NCBI GenBank assembly: GCA_903885605.1
Contig: CAISJD010000011.1
Coordinates: forward strand, 1 to 64,000
Length of the DNA: 64,000 nucleotides
Direction of reading: 5' to 3'
From: an uncultured Chthonomonas sp.
GTDB lineage: Bacteria > Armatimonadota > Chthonomonadetes > Chthonomonadales > CAJBBX01
Every line of letters begins with the position of its first letter. The stretch's first letter is position 1. This document shows, one piece after another, positions 47,501-54,548 of this stretch. Position numbers and translations under genes: made by a program. The notes under the pieces were generated by a model. That model saw only the letters and a list, made by a program, of their open reading frames with translations, searched no databases and was not told the origin of the DNA.

Positions 47501-48730
47501 CGCCGGGGTGACAGGGTAATCGGTCGATGAGGTCGATCCGGCCACCACGACGGCGCCCGAAGGATCGATCGCCACCGAGTTCATCTGCTCGTCGGAGGAC
47601 CCGCCGAGGTAGGTGCCGAAGCCCAGGGCCGAGCCCCCTGCGCTGAGCTTGACGACGAAACCGTCGGTGGCGCCGCTGGGGCCCGTCGTGCGCAGGGCGC
47701 CGGCCGTGGTGGGCAGGTCCGGCGAGTCGGTGACACCGGTTGCGTAGGCGCAACCATCGGCGTCGATCGCCAGCCCTAGGATGCGGTCCGTTCCCGTTCC
47801 GCCATAGTACGTGGCATATACGATGCCGGCGCCGTCAGGTGTCAGCTTGGCGACGAAGCCGTCCTGGCAGCCTCCGGCCGACCGTTCGGGCTGCATGCCC
47901 TCGGTGGTGCCGGGGAGGTTGGCGGAGTAGGTCCAACCGGCGACGTAGGTGTTGCCCGCCGCATCGGTCGCGACGGCGCGGGCCTCATCCTGGGCCGACC
48001 CGCCGAGCAGTGATGAGTACTCCAGCGCAGGGTCGATGACGAGGGTGGCGCGCGGATCATGCCGACCGACCCGGAAGGCGACCTTCGTCTGCCCGGCGCC
48101 CGCCGGCGTCAGGACATAGCGGCACGGGACGGGCGTCCGTCTGCCGGCGCGCTCGGCATAGGCGACCGGCTTGCGCCAGTTGAGGGCGCCCGCGCTTGTG
48201 GCCAGCGTTAAGCCGCCTGCGCGCGTGAGGATGGCGTCGCCGCCCGTCAGGTGGAGGGCAGCGCGGCGGGCGGCGGCTCCGGGGCGCACGACAAAGTCGT
48301 ACTCAAGCGTGCGGCCGCCGTCGCGGAAGACGAGGTCTATGCCCGGCGCCACGTTCCTCCGCCGGGCCCGTGCGAAGAGCGGCGCCCCGGTGACCCAGCG
48401 CGTTCGGTCGGCGCCGACCAGGCTGTTGACTGCTCCGCCGGTGGCCTGTTCGCCGCACCATGTGCCGTTTGCGGCGGCTCCCGGCACCGCCATGCGCACG
48501 GTGGCGGGAACCTGCCCGGGTCGGCCGAAGACGAGGGTCATATCGGCGGCCCGCAGCAGGAGCGCGTACCCGCGTCCCCGAGCGGCCATCTGCACATCCG
48601 GCGTCGCCTGGCCAAGGTTCTTCTCGAACAGCACGGGCGGGCCCGCGTGCGCCCGGCGCGGCGCCGAGCCGCCTGCCAGGGCTCCCGCAGCAGCGCCGAG
48701 GGTGAGGAGCAGTCGTGATCTGTTCATCAT
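44558..48730 (-). CDS. Exported SBBP beta-propeller repeat plus Ig-like repeat protein
   Basis: Start ATG 48730 (MMNRSRLLLTLGAAAGALAGG); seven YxTYLGGSGxDxAxGVAVDxxGxxxVAGxTxSxDLPTT repeats, then about seven Ig-like repeats ending in xFxGDxxYAxSxAxxxLTV. Confidence 0.9.
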   Translation of the reverse strand: MMNRSRLLLTLGAAAGALAGGSAPRRAHAGPPVLFEKNLGQATPDVQMAARGRGYALLLRAADMTLVFGRPGQVPATVRMAVPGAAANGTWCGEQATGGAVNSLVGADRTRWVTGAPLFARARRRNVAPGIDLVFRDGGRTLEYDFVVRPGAAARRAALHLTGGDAILTRAGGLTLATSAGALNWRKPVAYAERAGRRTPVPCRYVLTPAGAGQTKVAFRVGRHDPRATLVIDPALEYSSLLGGSAQDEARAVATDAAGNTYVAGWTYSANLPGTTEGMQPERSAGGCQDGFVAKLTPDGAGIVYATYYGGTGTDRILGLAIDADGCAYATGVTDSPDLPTTAGALRTTGPSGATDGFVVKLSAGGSALGFGTYLGGSSDEQMNSVAIDPSGAVVVAGSTSSTDYPVTPAAFQTANRSDFLYNEYDACVTRLSAAGATLLASTYLGGAGGDSAGGVAVDSQGRIVVAGRTSSADFPAAAGALQATLKGVSDAFIARLGADCAVLSGASLLGGSGMDEATGLALAADGSIWITGSATSADLPTTSGCLQSSNASAAPATRDAFIAHLPPDVGALLYGSYIGGSGNDTGNGVAVLTSGMAAICGATASSDLPTTADAVMPGAAGSGDAFVALLDEAGALQHATYLGGLGLDAAYAVAPAPGGDAVVAGVSQSGAFPTTPWAAQTTPAGNGDAFVARLRTRPADASLIVLPDATAWAGAKATLAAYLIREEDGAGIAYRTLTFGIDGTALAKAGPTDGDGRAALSYAIPPAEADATQAIDASFAGDGIYASSSATATLTVYAKADSLVWVPSGNANAGAPATLTAYLYRIGPAGSLRALAAATLRFSLAGTSVGSAVTNLSGRAARAVTISGAAVGPVSVAAQFAGNSTTNPSTGSRAWSIVPAGAIEASDTWGCVGKSVALTARLTRQCDGAAVAGKTLTFRVAGWTASATTDATGQAATSWLIPASEAAGVKPLTVTFVGGADLVAAGASASVRVYSRASGLTVASLSSPAGRTVDLTALLTDSSFGAPAPAVVVSFTVSGVAAGSASTDASGAARCAYAIPATAQSAGYPIGASFAGSGSEWSPAEGSGVLTVTTMATTLVAASAAGAAGDTVMLAATLTSAAGPVSGASVAFRVNGTAAGGGLTDASGKATRAYAIPAAASLGEQAITADFTGDSQYAASSGAGKLTVAARTRVAGMPASGAAGDQVTLSAYLFSGSSGYTGVGGKSLAFALDGSALGSAVTASNGIARLAWIVPDGLSIGAHTQTTAFAGDAAWAPSTSAVAFTVLAYAKTYLWTTNRTAKAGTTATLVAILYRQHPNGALAPLASKRVVFEAPGLLARTSVTTGADGSARASFTAPAGSAGAWPFTATFEADAAFAGSSATGTLTIN

Positions 48731-48758
48731 GGTTCCTTCGTGCCCGACGCGCCGGCGA

Positions 48759-50018
48759 CTAGAAGGCGACGAGCTGGTAGTACTGCTGCTTGGGCTGCGC
48801 CAGCGACCAGACCCGCTGTGCCAGTTCGGTCTCCACGTCGTCCATCGCCGTGGCCGCCCGGTCCATGGTCGGTTGGCTGACCACGGGTGACAGCGCATAC
48901 TCCAGGGCCCGCCAGCGTGAGCGGAAGAGGGCCGCCCGGGCCTGGACCGCCTGGTAGACCTGCCAGGCTTGCTTGTACATAGGCGTCGTGGAGTACCGTG
49001 CGAGGTTGACGCCGGCGCCGAGCTGGGCGGGCGTGAAGTCACCCACATAGGAGGTGCCGATGAACAGGTGGTAGCGCGACGCCGGCAGGTTGCTGATCTG
49101 AAGCCGCTCCATGTTGAGGTTGTCCATGAAACCCGAGTAGGTGGCGGCCAGGTCGCTACCCCTGTCACCCCAGTTCACGGGGTAGGGCAGGCAGGTGTCG
49201 GTCTGGTACCACTTGAGGGTGGTGGCGGTGGCGACGACGCCGGTCAATGAGGCATTGACAGATGCTGTCACCGTGCCTGAAGCGCTGAGCCGGACATCGG
49301 TGACGGTTCCCGGTGCATTCCAGCCGGTTAGCACGGCGCCTGCCATGGCGAGGCTCATTCCCTCACCGGGGTGGATGCGGTCGCCGATAAGGAGCTTGGC
49401 CCAGGCGGCGTCCACCGGCAGCACGGCCTTCAGGGCATCGACCATGGGCGTGTTCATATCGACCGAGCGATGGCCTTGCGCGGCCGCCAGGTTCGTGACG
49501 TAGGCGCCGTAGGTCTGCATGACCCCGTTGTAGCCACCGGCAAACGAGGGCTCGCGCGTCACGTCGTCATAGGCCGGCGGCGTGCTCAGGGTGAACCGGA
49601 CGCCCGGGCACGCGTAGCTCATCTTTGCCAGCAGGTTTCGATAGCCCGTCGTGAATGCCGAGAAGCGGTCGGCGGAGAACGCGACATAGCCGCCGTCGTT
49701 CGACCCCAACAGGATTGCGATGACGTCGGGCAGACGCGGCGCCACGTCCCGGTTGATGCGTGTGTCGATGGTGCCGCCGGCGCTCCGCCATGTGGTTTCG
49801 CCTGACCACGCCACGTTGAAGAAGCGGCATCGGTGCGCCGGGAGGCGCGTTGCGACGAAGGTCTCAAGCACAAGTGGCCACTTGTCCAGCTCTGTGATGC
49901 TATCACCGTACAGGACTACCCTGTCGCTGGGTTGGAGGAAGAACTGGCCTGAACACGGGTGCGGCCACAACGCGAACGTGACCGCGGCAAGCCATACCAA
50001 AGGTCTCAGTTTCGGCAT
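48759..50018 (-). CDS. Exported SGNH/GDSL-type hydrolase
   Basis: DRVVLYGDSITELDKWPLVLETF...FNVAWSGETTW...VIAILLGSNDGGY...IGDRIHPGEGMSLAMAGAVL (blocks I, III, V). Confidence 0.9.
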   Translation of the reverse strand: MPKLRPLVWLAAVTFALWPHPCSGQFFLQPSDRVVLYGDSITELDKWPLVLETFVATRLPAHRCRFFNVAWSGETTWRSAGGTIDTRINRDVAPRLPDVIAILLGSNDGGYVAFSADRFSAFTTGYRNLLAKMSYACPGVRFTLSTPPAYDDVTREPSFAGGYNGVMQTYGAYVTNLAAAQGHRSVDMNTPMVDALKAVLPVDAAWAKLLIGDRIHPGEGMSLAMAGAVLTGWNAPGTVTDVRLSASGTVTASVNASLTGVVATATTLKWYQTDTCLPYPVNWGDRGSDLAATYSGFMDNLNMERLQISNLPASRYHLFIGTSYVGDFTPAQLGAGVNLARYSTTPMYKQAWQVYQAVQARAALFRSRWRALEYALSPVVSQPTMDRAATAMDDVETELAQRVWSLAQPKQQYYQLVAF

Positions 50019-50065
50019 TCCCACACCTCGGTAGCTTCTGCATGAACGGCTCGAGGCCGGTAGCG

Positions 50066-50100
50066 GCACCCCTGCCGGCCGGAGAGGCGGGCAGGGGTGC
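50066..50100 (-). terminator. Hairpin downstream of the monoheme protein gene
   Basis: GCACCCCTGCC/GGCAGGGGTGC perfect stem; no T-run. Confidence 0.45.
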
Positions 50101-50110
50101 ACGTATCAGC

Positions 50111-51115
50111 CTAGTCGAGGGCGAAGAACTCCAGGGTCCTGCCCGTGTTGTCCTTGCCTGCGGTCAGCACGAGGAAGCCCCAGGTCTTGCCGTCCTTGGG
50201 ATCGAGGCCGTAGGCGACGTCGAGCACCGTGCCTGCCAGCTTGGGGCTGGTCCAGATCGGCTTCAGCGAGCCGGCGGCGATGGCTGCCATATCGGTGACC
50301 ACGATCTTGGCGTCAGCGCCCTCACCCATGACGACCCACGCGGAGAGGGTATTGTCCGCCCGCGCATCGACCAGGCCGAAGATGCCTGTCTTGATCAGGT
50401 CGCTAGGCCAGCCCAGGGCAGCCAGGGCCTCCACTGGCAACCTTGCCGTCAGCCAGGTATAGGTTCCCGCGCCCTGGTCGGGCATCACCATCGAGGGGCC
50501 GTACCCGAGGCCGTCGGCGGCGTCCGGTTTCACGGTCCAGACGGACGGCTGGCCGGCGCCGTCGAAGAAGAAGGCGCACTCCACTCCGTCGGTGAAGCGG
50601 ACGCTGCCGGTGATGGCCTCCACGGAGGGTGACGCGATCTTGGTGTAGGCGTCGCCCTTCTTCACGAAGACGGCGCCTGGCACGACGATGGAACCGCCGG
50701 CACTGGCGCCTGAGAAGGAGCCGGCGACGAACTGGGAGGCCTTGGGGCCCAGGTCAACCGTGGTATCGGTTACCGCCTTGCCGTCCGCAATCTTGTGGAG
50801 CGTCAGCGTCGTGCCCGCACCCAAGGTGGCGACGCGCATGCTGTGCTTGCCGTCGGCGTCGACCAGGGCGGCCCGGCGGGCGTCGGCCGGCGCCTCGACG
50901 CGCCACGAGGAGACGTAGGCCGGCGGCAGTCCTGCCAGGCTGAGTTTGTGGGCCTTGTAGTAGGCGCCCTTGGTGTTCAGCTTCACGCTGTCAGCGGAGA
51001 CGTGGCAGTAGGTGCACGCCTTCTTCTCTTTGGCTGCGTACTTGGCAGTCGCCCAGGCGGGCGTTGTAGCGGCTAGGCTTGCCGCAACCAGTGCGGCCGC
51101 TGCCCATCGTACCAT
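50111..51115 (-). CDS. Exported protein with one CxxCH heme-binding motif
   Basis: ATG 51115 after GAGGAGAAGCC; signal VRWAAAALVAASLAATTPAWA; KKACTYCHVSADSVKLNTKGAYYK. Confidence 0.75.
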   Translation of the reverse strand: MVRWAAAALVAASLAATTPAWATAKYAAKEKKACTYCHVSADSVKLNTKGAYYKAHKLSLAGLPPAYVSSWRVEAPADARRAALVDADGKHSMRVATLGAGTTLTLHKIADGKAVTDTTVDLGPKASQFVAGSFSGASAGGSIVVPGAVFVKKGDAYTKIASPSVEAITGSVRFTDGVECAFFFDGAGQPSVWTVKPDAADGLGYGPSMVMPDQGAGTYTWLTARLPVEALAALGWPSDLIKTGIFGLVDARADNTLSAWVVMGEGADAKIVVTDMAAIAAGSLKPIWTSPKLAGTVLDVAYGLDPKDGKTWGFLVLTAGKDNTGRTLEFFALD

Positions 51116-51150
51116 TGGCTTCTCCTCGACCTCTCGGGTCTGGGTCGTGT

Positions 51151-51597
51151 TCACTTACGGAAACGAGTGGCTACCGCCACCATGACGCAGGGGCCTCCGT
51201 AGACGGCCTGCATGCCGTGGGCGCGGGCCAGGTTGACCGCGGCTTCGGATTCCGAGCCGGGCTGCATCCAGACGATGCGGATGCCCGCATCTCCCGCCGC
51301 GGGCAGGGCGTGCTCGGTGGCGGCGGGCGGCGTCACTGTGACCAGCAAGTCGGGCTTCACTGGCAGGCAGTCGAGCTGAGGGTAGACCGGGTCGCCGTCA
51401 ATCTCGTCTGCATTGGGGTTCACGGCGTAGACCTGGTACCCGGCGCGCTTCATGGAGGTGTAGACCTTGTGCCCGTACTTCGCCGCGTCTCGCGACGCGC
51501 CGAGCACGGCGACGGAGCGGGCGCCCAGCGCCGCGTCGATCACGTGCCTGAACGTCGCCGCGGTCTCATTGCCGGGCCGTGTTGCATCTTCGCGCAT
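51151..51597 (-). CDS. CoA-binding domain protein (YccU-like)
   Basis: ARSVAVLGASRDAAKYGHKVYTSMKRAGYQVYAVNPNADEIDGDPVYPQLDCLP...GIRIVWMQPGSESEAAVNLARAHGMQAVYGGPCVMV. Confidence 0.92.
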   Translation of the reverse strand: MREDATRPGNETAATFRHVIDAALGARSVAVLGASRDAAKYGHKVYTSMKRAGYQVYAVNPNADEIDGDPVYPQLDCLPVKPDLLVTVTPPAATEHALPAAGDAGIRIVWMQPGSESEAAVNLARAHGMQAVYGGPCVMVAVATRFRK

Positions 51598-51668
51598 ACG
51601 ATCCTCTTCCAGCCCGCAATCGCGAGCGACTCACCTGCCCATATTCTACCGGTTGGACCTGCCGTGCT

Positions 51669-51674
51669 ACAATC
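51669..51674 (+). promoter_or_regulatory. -10 element of rnpB
   Basis: TACAAT ending 7 nt before the 5' end of the RNase P RNA. Confidence 0.5.
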
Positions 51675-51681
51675 ACCAACG

Positions 51682-52017
51682 GCAGAGGGTTGGGTGGCCG
51701 CTCCGGCGCTTGCCGGGGAGGAAAGTCCGGGCTCCACAGGGCACGATGCCGGATAACGTCCGGGCGGGGCGACCCGACGGAAAGTGGCACAGAAAAGACA
51801 CAGCCGCTTCGGCGGCAACGGTGAAATGGTGCGGCAAGAGCGCACCGGCGGCCGGGAGACCGGTCGGCCTGCCAAACCCCATTGGGAGCAAGGCTCGATA
51901 GGAGGGTGTGAAGCTGCCCGCTGACCCTCCGGGTGAGCCGCTTGAGGCCGCGAGCAATCGCGCGTCCCAGACAGATGGCCACACAAAGACAGAACCCGGC
52001 TTATAGACCCTCTGCCA
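51682..52017 (+). ncRNA. rnpB: RNase P RNA, class A
   Basis: P1 GGCAGAGGG...CCCTCTGCC; GAGGAAAGTCCGGGCTCCACAGGGCA; ACAGAAA; ATTGGGAGCAAGG; CCGGGTGAGCCGCTTGAGG; GACAGAACCCGGCTTATAGACCC. Confidence 0.97.
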
Positions 52018-52052
52018 CCACCGTCCGCACCATACCCCTCGGCGCCGATCGT

Positions 52053-52081
52053 TTGACTCGGCCGTAGGGGTCTGGTATACT
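52053..52081 (+). promoter_or_regulatory. Sigma70 promoter of infC-rpmI-rplT
   Basis: TTGACT-17 nt-TATACT. Confidence 0.85.
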
Positions 52082-52121
52082 TGACCCCGTTCGAGTCGAG
52101 TACCACACTGGGGGTCCATCC

Positions 52122-52652
52122 ATCAACAAAGATTTCCGCGTCAATGAGCAGATCCTGCGCTTCTCCCGGGAGTACCCGCGGGTGCGGGACGTACGCCTGA
52201 TCGGTGAAGACGGCGAGCAGCTCGGTATCATCGAAGTTCGGCAGGCCCTGGCAATGGCCAAGGAGCGTGGCCTCGACCTGATCGAGGTGGCTCCTCAGGC
52301 TGCGCCTCCTGTCTGCCGCGTCATGGACTACGGCCGCTACAAGTACGAGCAAGGCAAGCGTGACAGGGAATCCCAGAAGAAACAGAAGGGTGGCGACCTG
52401 AAGGGGCTCTTCCTCAGGCCGGGCACCGACGACCATGACCTTGAGTTCAAGCTCAAGAACACCATGAAGTTTCTTCAGGATGGGGACAAGGTGAAGGTGA
52501 CCGTCAGGTTCCGGAGCCGCGAGATCACCCATCCCGAGTTCGGAAGGCGACTTCTGGACCGGGTTGTGGAGGCCTCGGTGGACGTGGCAGTCGTTGAGAA
52601 GCCACCGTCGATGGAAGGCCGGACCATGACGATGATTCTCGCACCCAAGTAA
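52122..52652 (+). CDS. infC: Translation initiation factor IF-3, probable AUC start
   Basis: In-frame INKDFRVNEQILRFSREYPRVRDVRLIGEDGEQLGIIEVRQALAMAKERGLDLIEVAPQAAPPVCRVMDYGRYKYEQGKR; no ATG/GTG/TTG in frame between TAG 52065 and the conserved RVNEQI; GGGGG upstream of ATC. Confidence 0.92.
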   Translation: MNKDFRVNEQILRFSREYPRVRDVRLIGEDGEQLGIIEVRQALAMAKERGLDLIEVAPQAAPPVCRVMDYGRYKYEQGKRDRESQKKQKGGDLKGLFLRPGTDDHDLEFKLKNTMKFLQDGDKVKVTVRFRSREITHPEFGRRLLDRVVEASVDVAVVEKPPSMEGRTMTMILAPK

Positions 52653-52763
52653 CTCGACGGGTCCATCGGATTGGATGTGGCGGCGACGGCCCGCTCGCGG
52701 GTCGTCGCCCGTTCGTTCGTGTACGGCTTGGCGGACCTAACCGCCACGCCTCGAGGTGACAGG

Positions 52764-52964
52764 ATGCCGAAGCAGAAGACGCGTAAGACCGTGGCCAAGC
52801 GGTTCAAGATCACCGGTACCGGCAAGCTCATGCGCCGTTCAACCGGTATGAACCACCTGATGCGGAAGAAGACCAACTCCCAGAAGCGCGTGCTCACCAA
52901 GGGCACCGAGCTCTTCAAGGGTGACAAGTCCCGCATCGTCCGCATGCTTGCCGGAATCAACTAA
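52764..52964 (+). CDS. rpmI: 50S ribosomal protein L35
   Basis: MPKQKTRKTVAKRFKITGTGKLMRRSTGMNHLMRKKTNSQKRVL. Confidence 0.97.
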   Translation: MPKQKTRKTVAKRFKITGTGKLMRRSTGMNHLMRKKTNSQKRVLTKGTELFKGDKSRIVRMLAGIN

Positions 52965-53048
52965 CCCAAGTCCCAGCCGCATGGCGGCGCTCGAGCACGG
53001 GAACCCGAAGTGGGCCCCAGGCCCCTCCCGTCTATGAGGAGAGTATGA

Positions 53049-53414
53049 ATGGCTAGAGTCAAACGTGGCATGATGGTCCACAAGCGCCACAAGAAGGTGC
53101 TTGAGGCCGCAAGCGGCTATTTCGCCGGCAAGAGGTCGCTCTTCAAGACCGCTAACGAGCAGATCCAGAAGAGCGGCAACTACGCGTATCGCGACCGGCG
53201 CAACAAGAAGCGCAACTTCCGCCGCCTCTGGATCACCCGCATCAACGCCGCCTGCCGCATGAACGGGATGCCGTACAACCGCTTCATGGAGGGCCTGCGC
53301 AAGGGTGGCGTGATGATTGATCGGAAGGTCCTGGCCGATCTGGCAGTGCACGATCCGGCGACGTTTGCGAAGATCGTGGCCCAGGCGGCGAGCGGGCTTA
53401 CGGTCACCGAGTAG
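53049..53414 (+). CDS. rplT: 50S ribosomal protein L20
   Basis: [38 protein letters not shown]...[29 protein letters not shown]. Confidence 0.98.
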   Translation: MARVKRGMMVHKRHKKVLEAASGYFAGKRSLFKTANEQIQKSGNYAYRDRRNKKRNFRRLWITRINAACRMNGMPYNRFMEGLRKGGVMIDRKVLADLAVHDPATFAKIVAQAASGLTVTE

Positions 53415-53451
53415 CCGGCGTCTCAGTTCGAACATCTGTCAGGCAAAGCTT

Positions 53452-53498
53452 ACGCCCCGCTCGCAGGCTCTTCCGGGAGCTTGCACGCGGGGCGTTTG
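53452..53498 (+). terminator. Intrinsic terminator after rplT
   Basis: ACGCCCCGC...GCGGGGCGT outer stem with nested GCAGGCTC/GAGCTTGC, then TTTG. Confidence 0.7.
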
Positions 53499-53528
53499 TG
53501 CGAGGGGCGTAGGTCAGGGGGCGACGGC

Positions 53529-54509
53529 ATGGATGATCTGGCACGGTTGGTGGCGGAGGCGGAGGCCGAGGTGGCAGCGGCCGGCTCCACGGCGGGGTTG
53601 GCCCGGGTGGAGGCCGCCTACCTGGGCGGCAAGGGCGCGCTGCAGGCGCAGCTGAAGACCATCGGGTCGCTGCCCAAGGAGGATCGGCCAGGTTTCGGCG
53701 CGCGTCTGAACGCAGCCAAGGCGACCGTGCTTGCCGCCATCGAGGCCCGCCGCAGCGATCTGGCGGCGGCCGAGGCCCGCCGGCGCCTGGCCGCCGAGTC
53801 CATCGATGTCACGCTTCCCGGCGCGCCGCCGCTTCTCGGCCGCATCCATCCGCTGACGCGTACGATCCAGCAGGTGAAGTCGGTCCTCATCGGCCTCGGC
53901 TTCCGGATCGTTGATGGTCCCGAGTTGGAGGACTACGCCTTCAACTTCGCCGCCCTGAACTACCCCGAGGACCATCCTGCCTTCGATGAGCAGATGACCT
54001 TCTACGTCGATGACACGCGGCTGCTCCGCACCCAGACCACCGCGCTCCAGGGGCGTACGCTACGCGGCGCCCAGCTTCCGTTGCGCTGCGCCACGGTGGG
54101 TCGGTGCTTCCGGTACGAGGCCGTCGACGCCACGCACCACCACACCTTCCACCAGGTCGATGTCTTCATGGTGGACGAGGGCGTCTCCATGGCCGACCTG
54201 AAGGGCGCCCTGAAGCAGTTCGCAGGAGCCATGTTCGGCGGCGATGTGCAGGTGCGCTTCCGGCCCGACTACTTCCCGTTTGTCGAGCCGGGCGTCGATT
54301 ACTCCATCTACTGGCAGGGCCGCTGGCTCGAGCTGGGCGGCGCCGGGCTCATCCACCCCAACATCCTGGAGAGCCACGGCATCGACTCGGAGCGGTATAG
54401 CGGCTTCGCGTTCGGCCTGGGCATCGAGCGGATCCACATGATCCAGAACGGCGTCTCCGACCTGCGCTGGTACCTGGCCAACGACCTGCGTTTCCTGCGC
54501 CAGTTCTAG
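53529..54509 (+). CDS. pheS: Phenylalanyl-tRNA synthetase alpha subunit
   Basis: HPLTRTIQQVKSVLIGLGFRIVDGPELEDYAFNFAALNYPEDHPAFDEQMTFYV...HTFHQVDVFMVDEGVSMADLKG...GFAFGLGIERIHMIQNGVSDLRW. Confidence 0.97.
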   Translation: MDDLARLVAEAEAEVAAAGSTAGLARVEAAYLGGKGALQAQLKTIGSLPKEDRPGFGARLNAAKATVLAAIEARRSDLAAAEARRRLAAESIDVTLPGAPPLLGRIHPLTRTIQQVKSVLIGLGFRIVDGPELEDYAFNFAALNYPEDHPAFDEQMTFYVDDTRLLRTQTTALQGRTLRGAQLPLRCATVGRCFRYEAVDATHHHTFHQVDVFMVDEGVSMADLKGALKQFAGAMFGGDVQVRFRPDYFPFVEPGVDYSIYWQGRWLELGGAGLIHPNILESHGIDSERYSGFAFGLGIERIHMIQNGVSDLRWYLANDLRFLRQF

Positions 54510-54548
54510 AGCGCGCCTCACGATGAGCCGGATGAACGGAGTGACCCC

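Noticed and set aside
52182-52652. infC start at GTG as given by the ORF track
   Set aside because: Would remove the conserved INKDFRVNEQI N-terminus, which is encoded in frame upstream.
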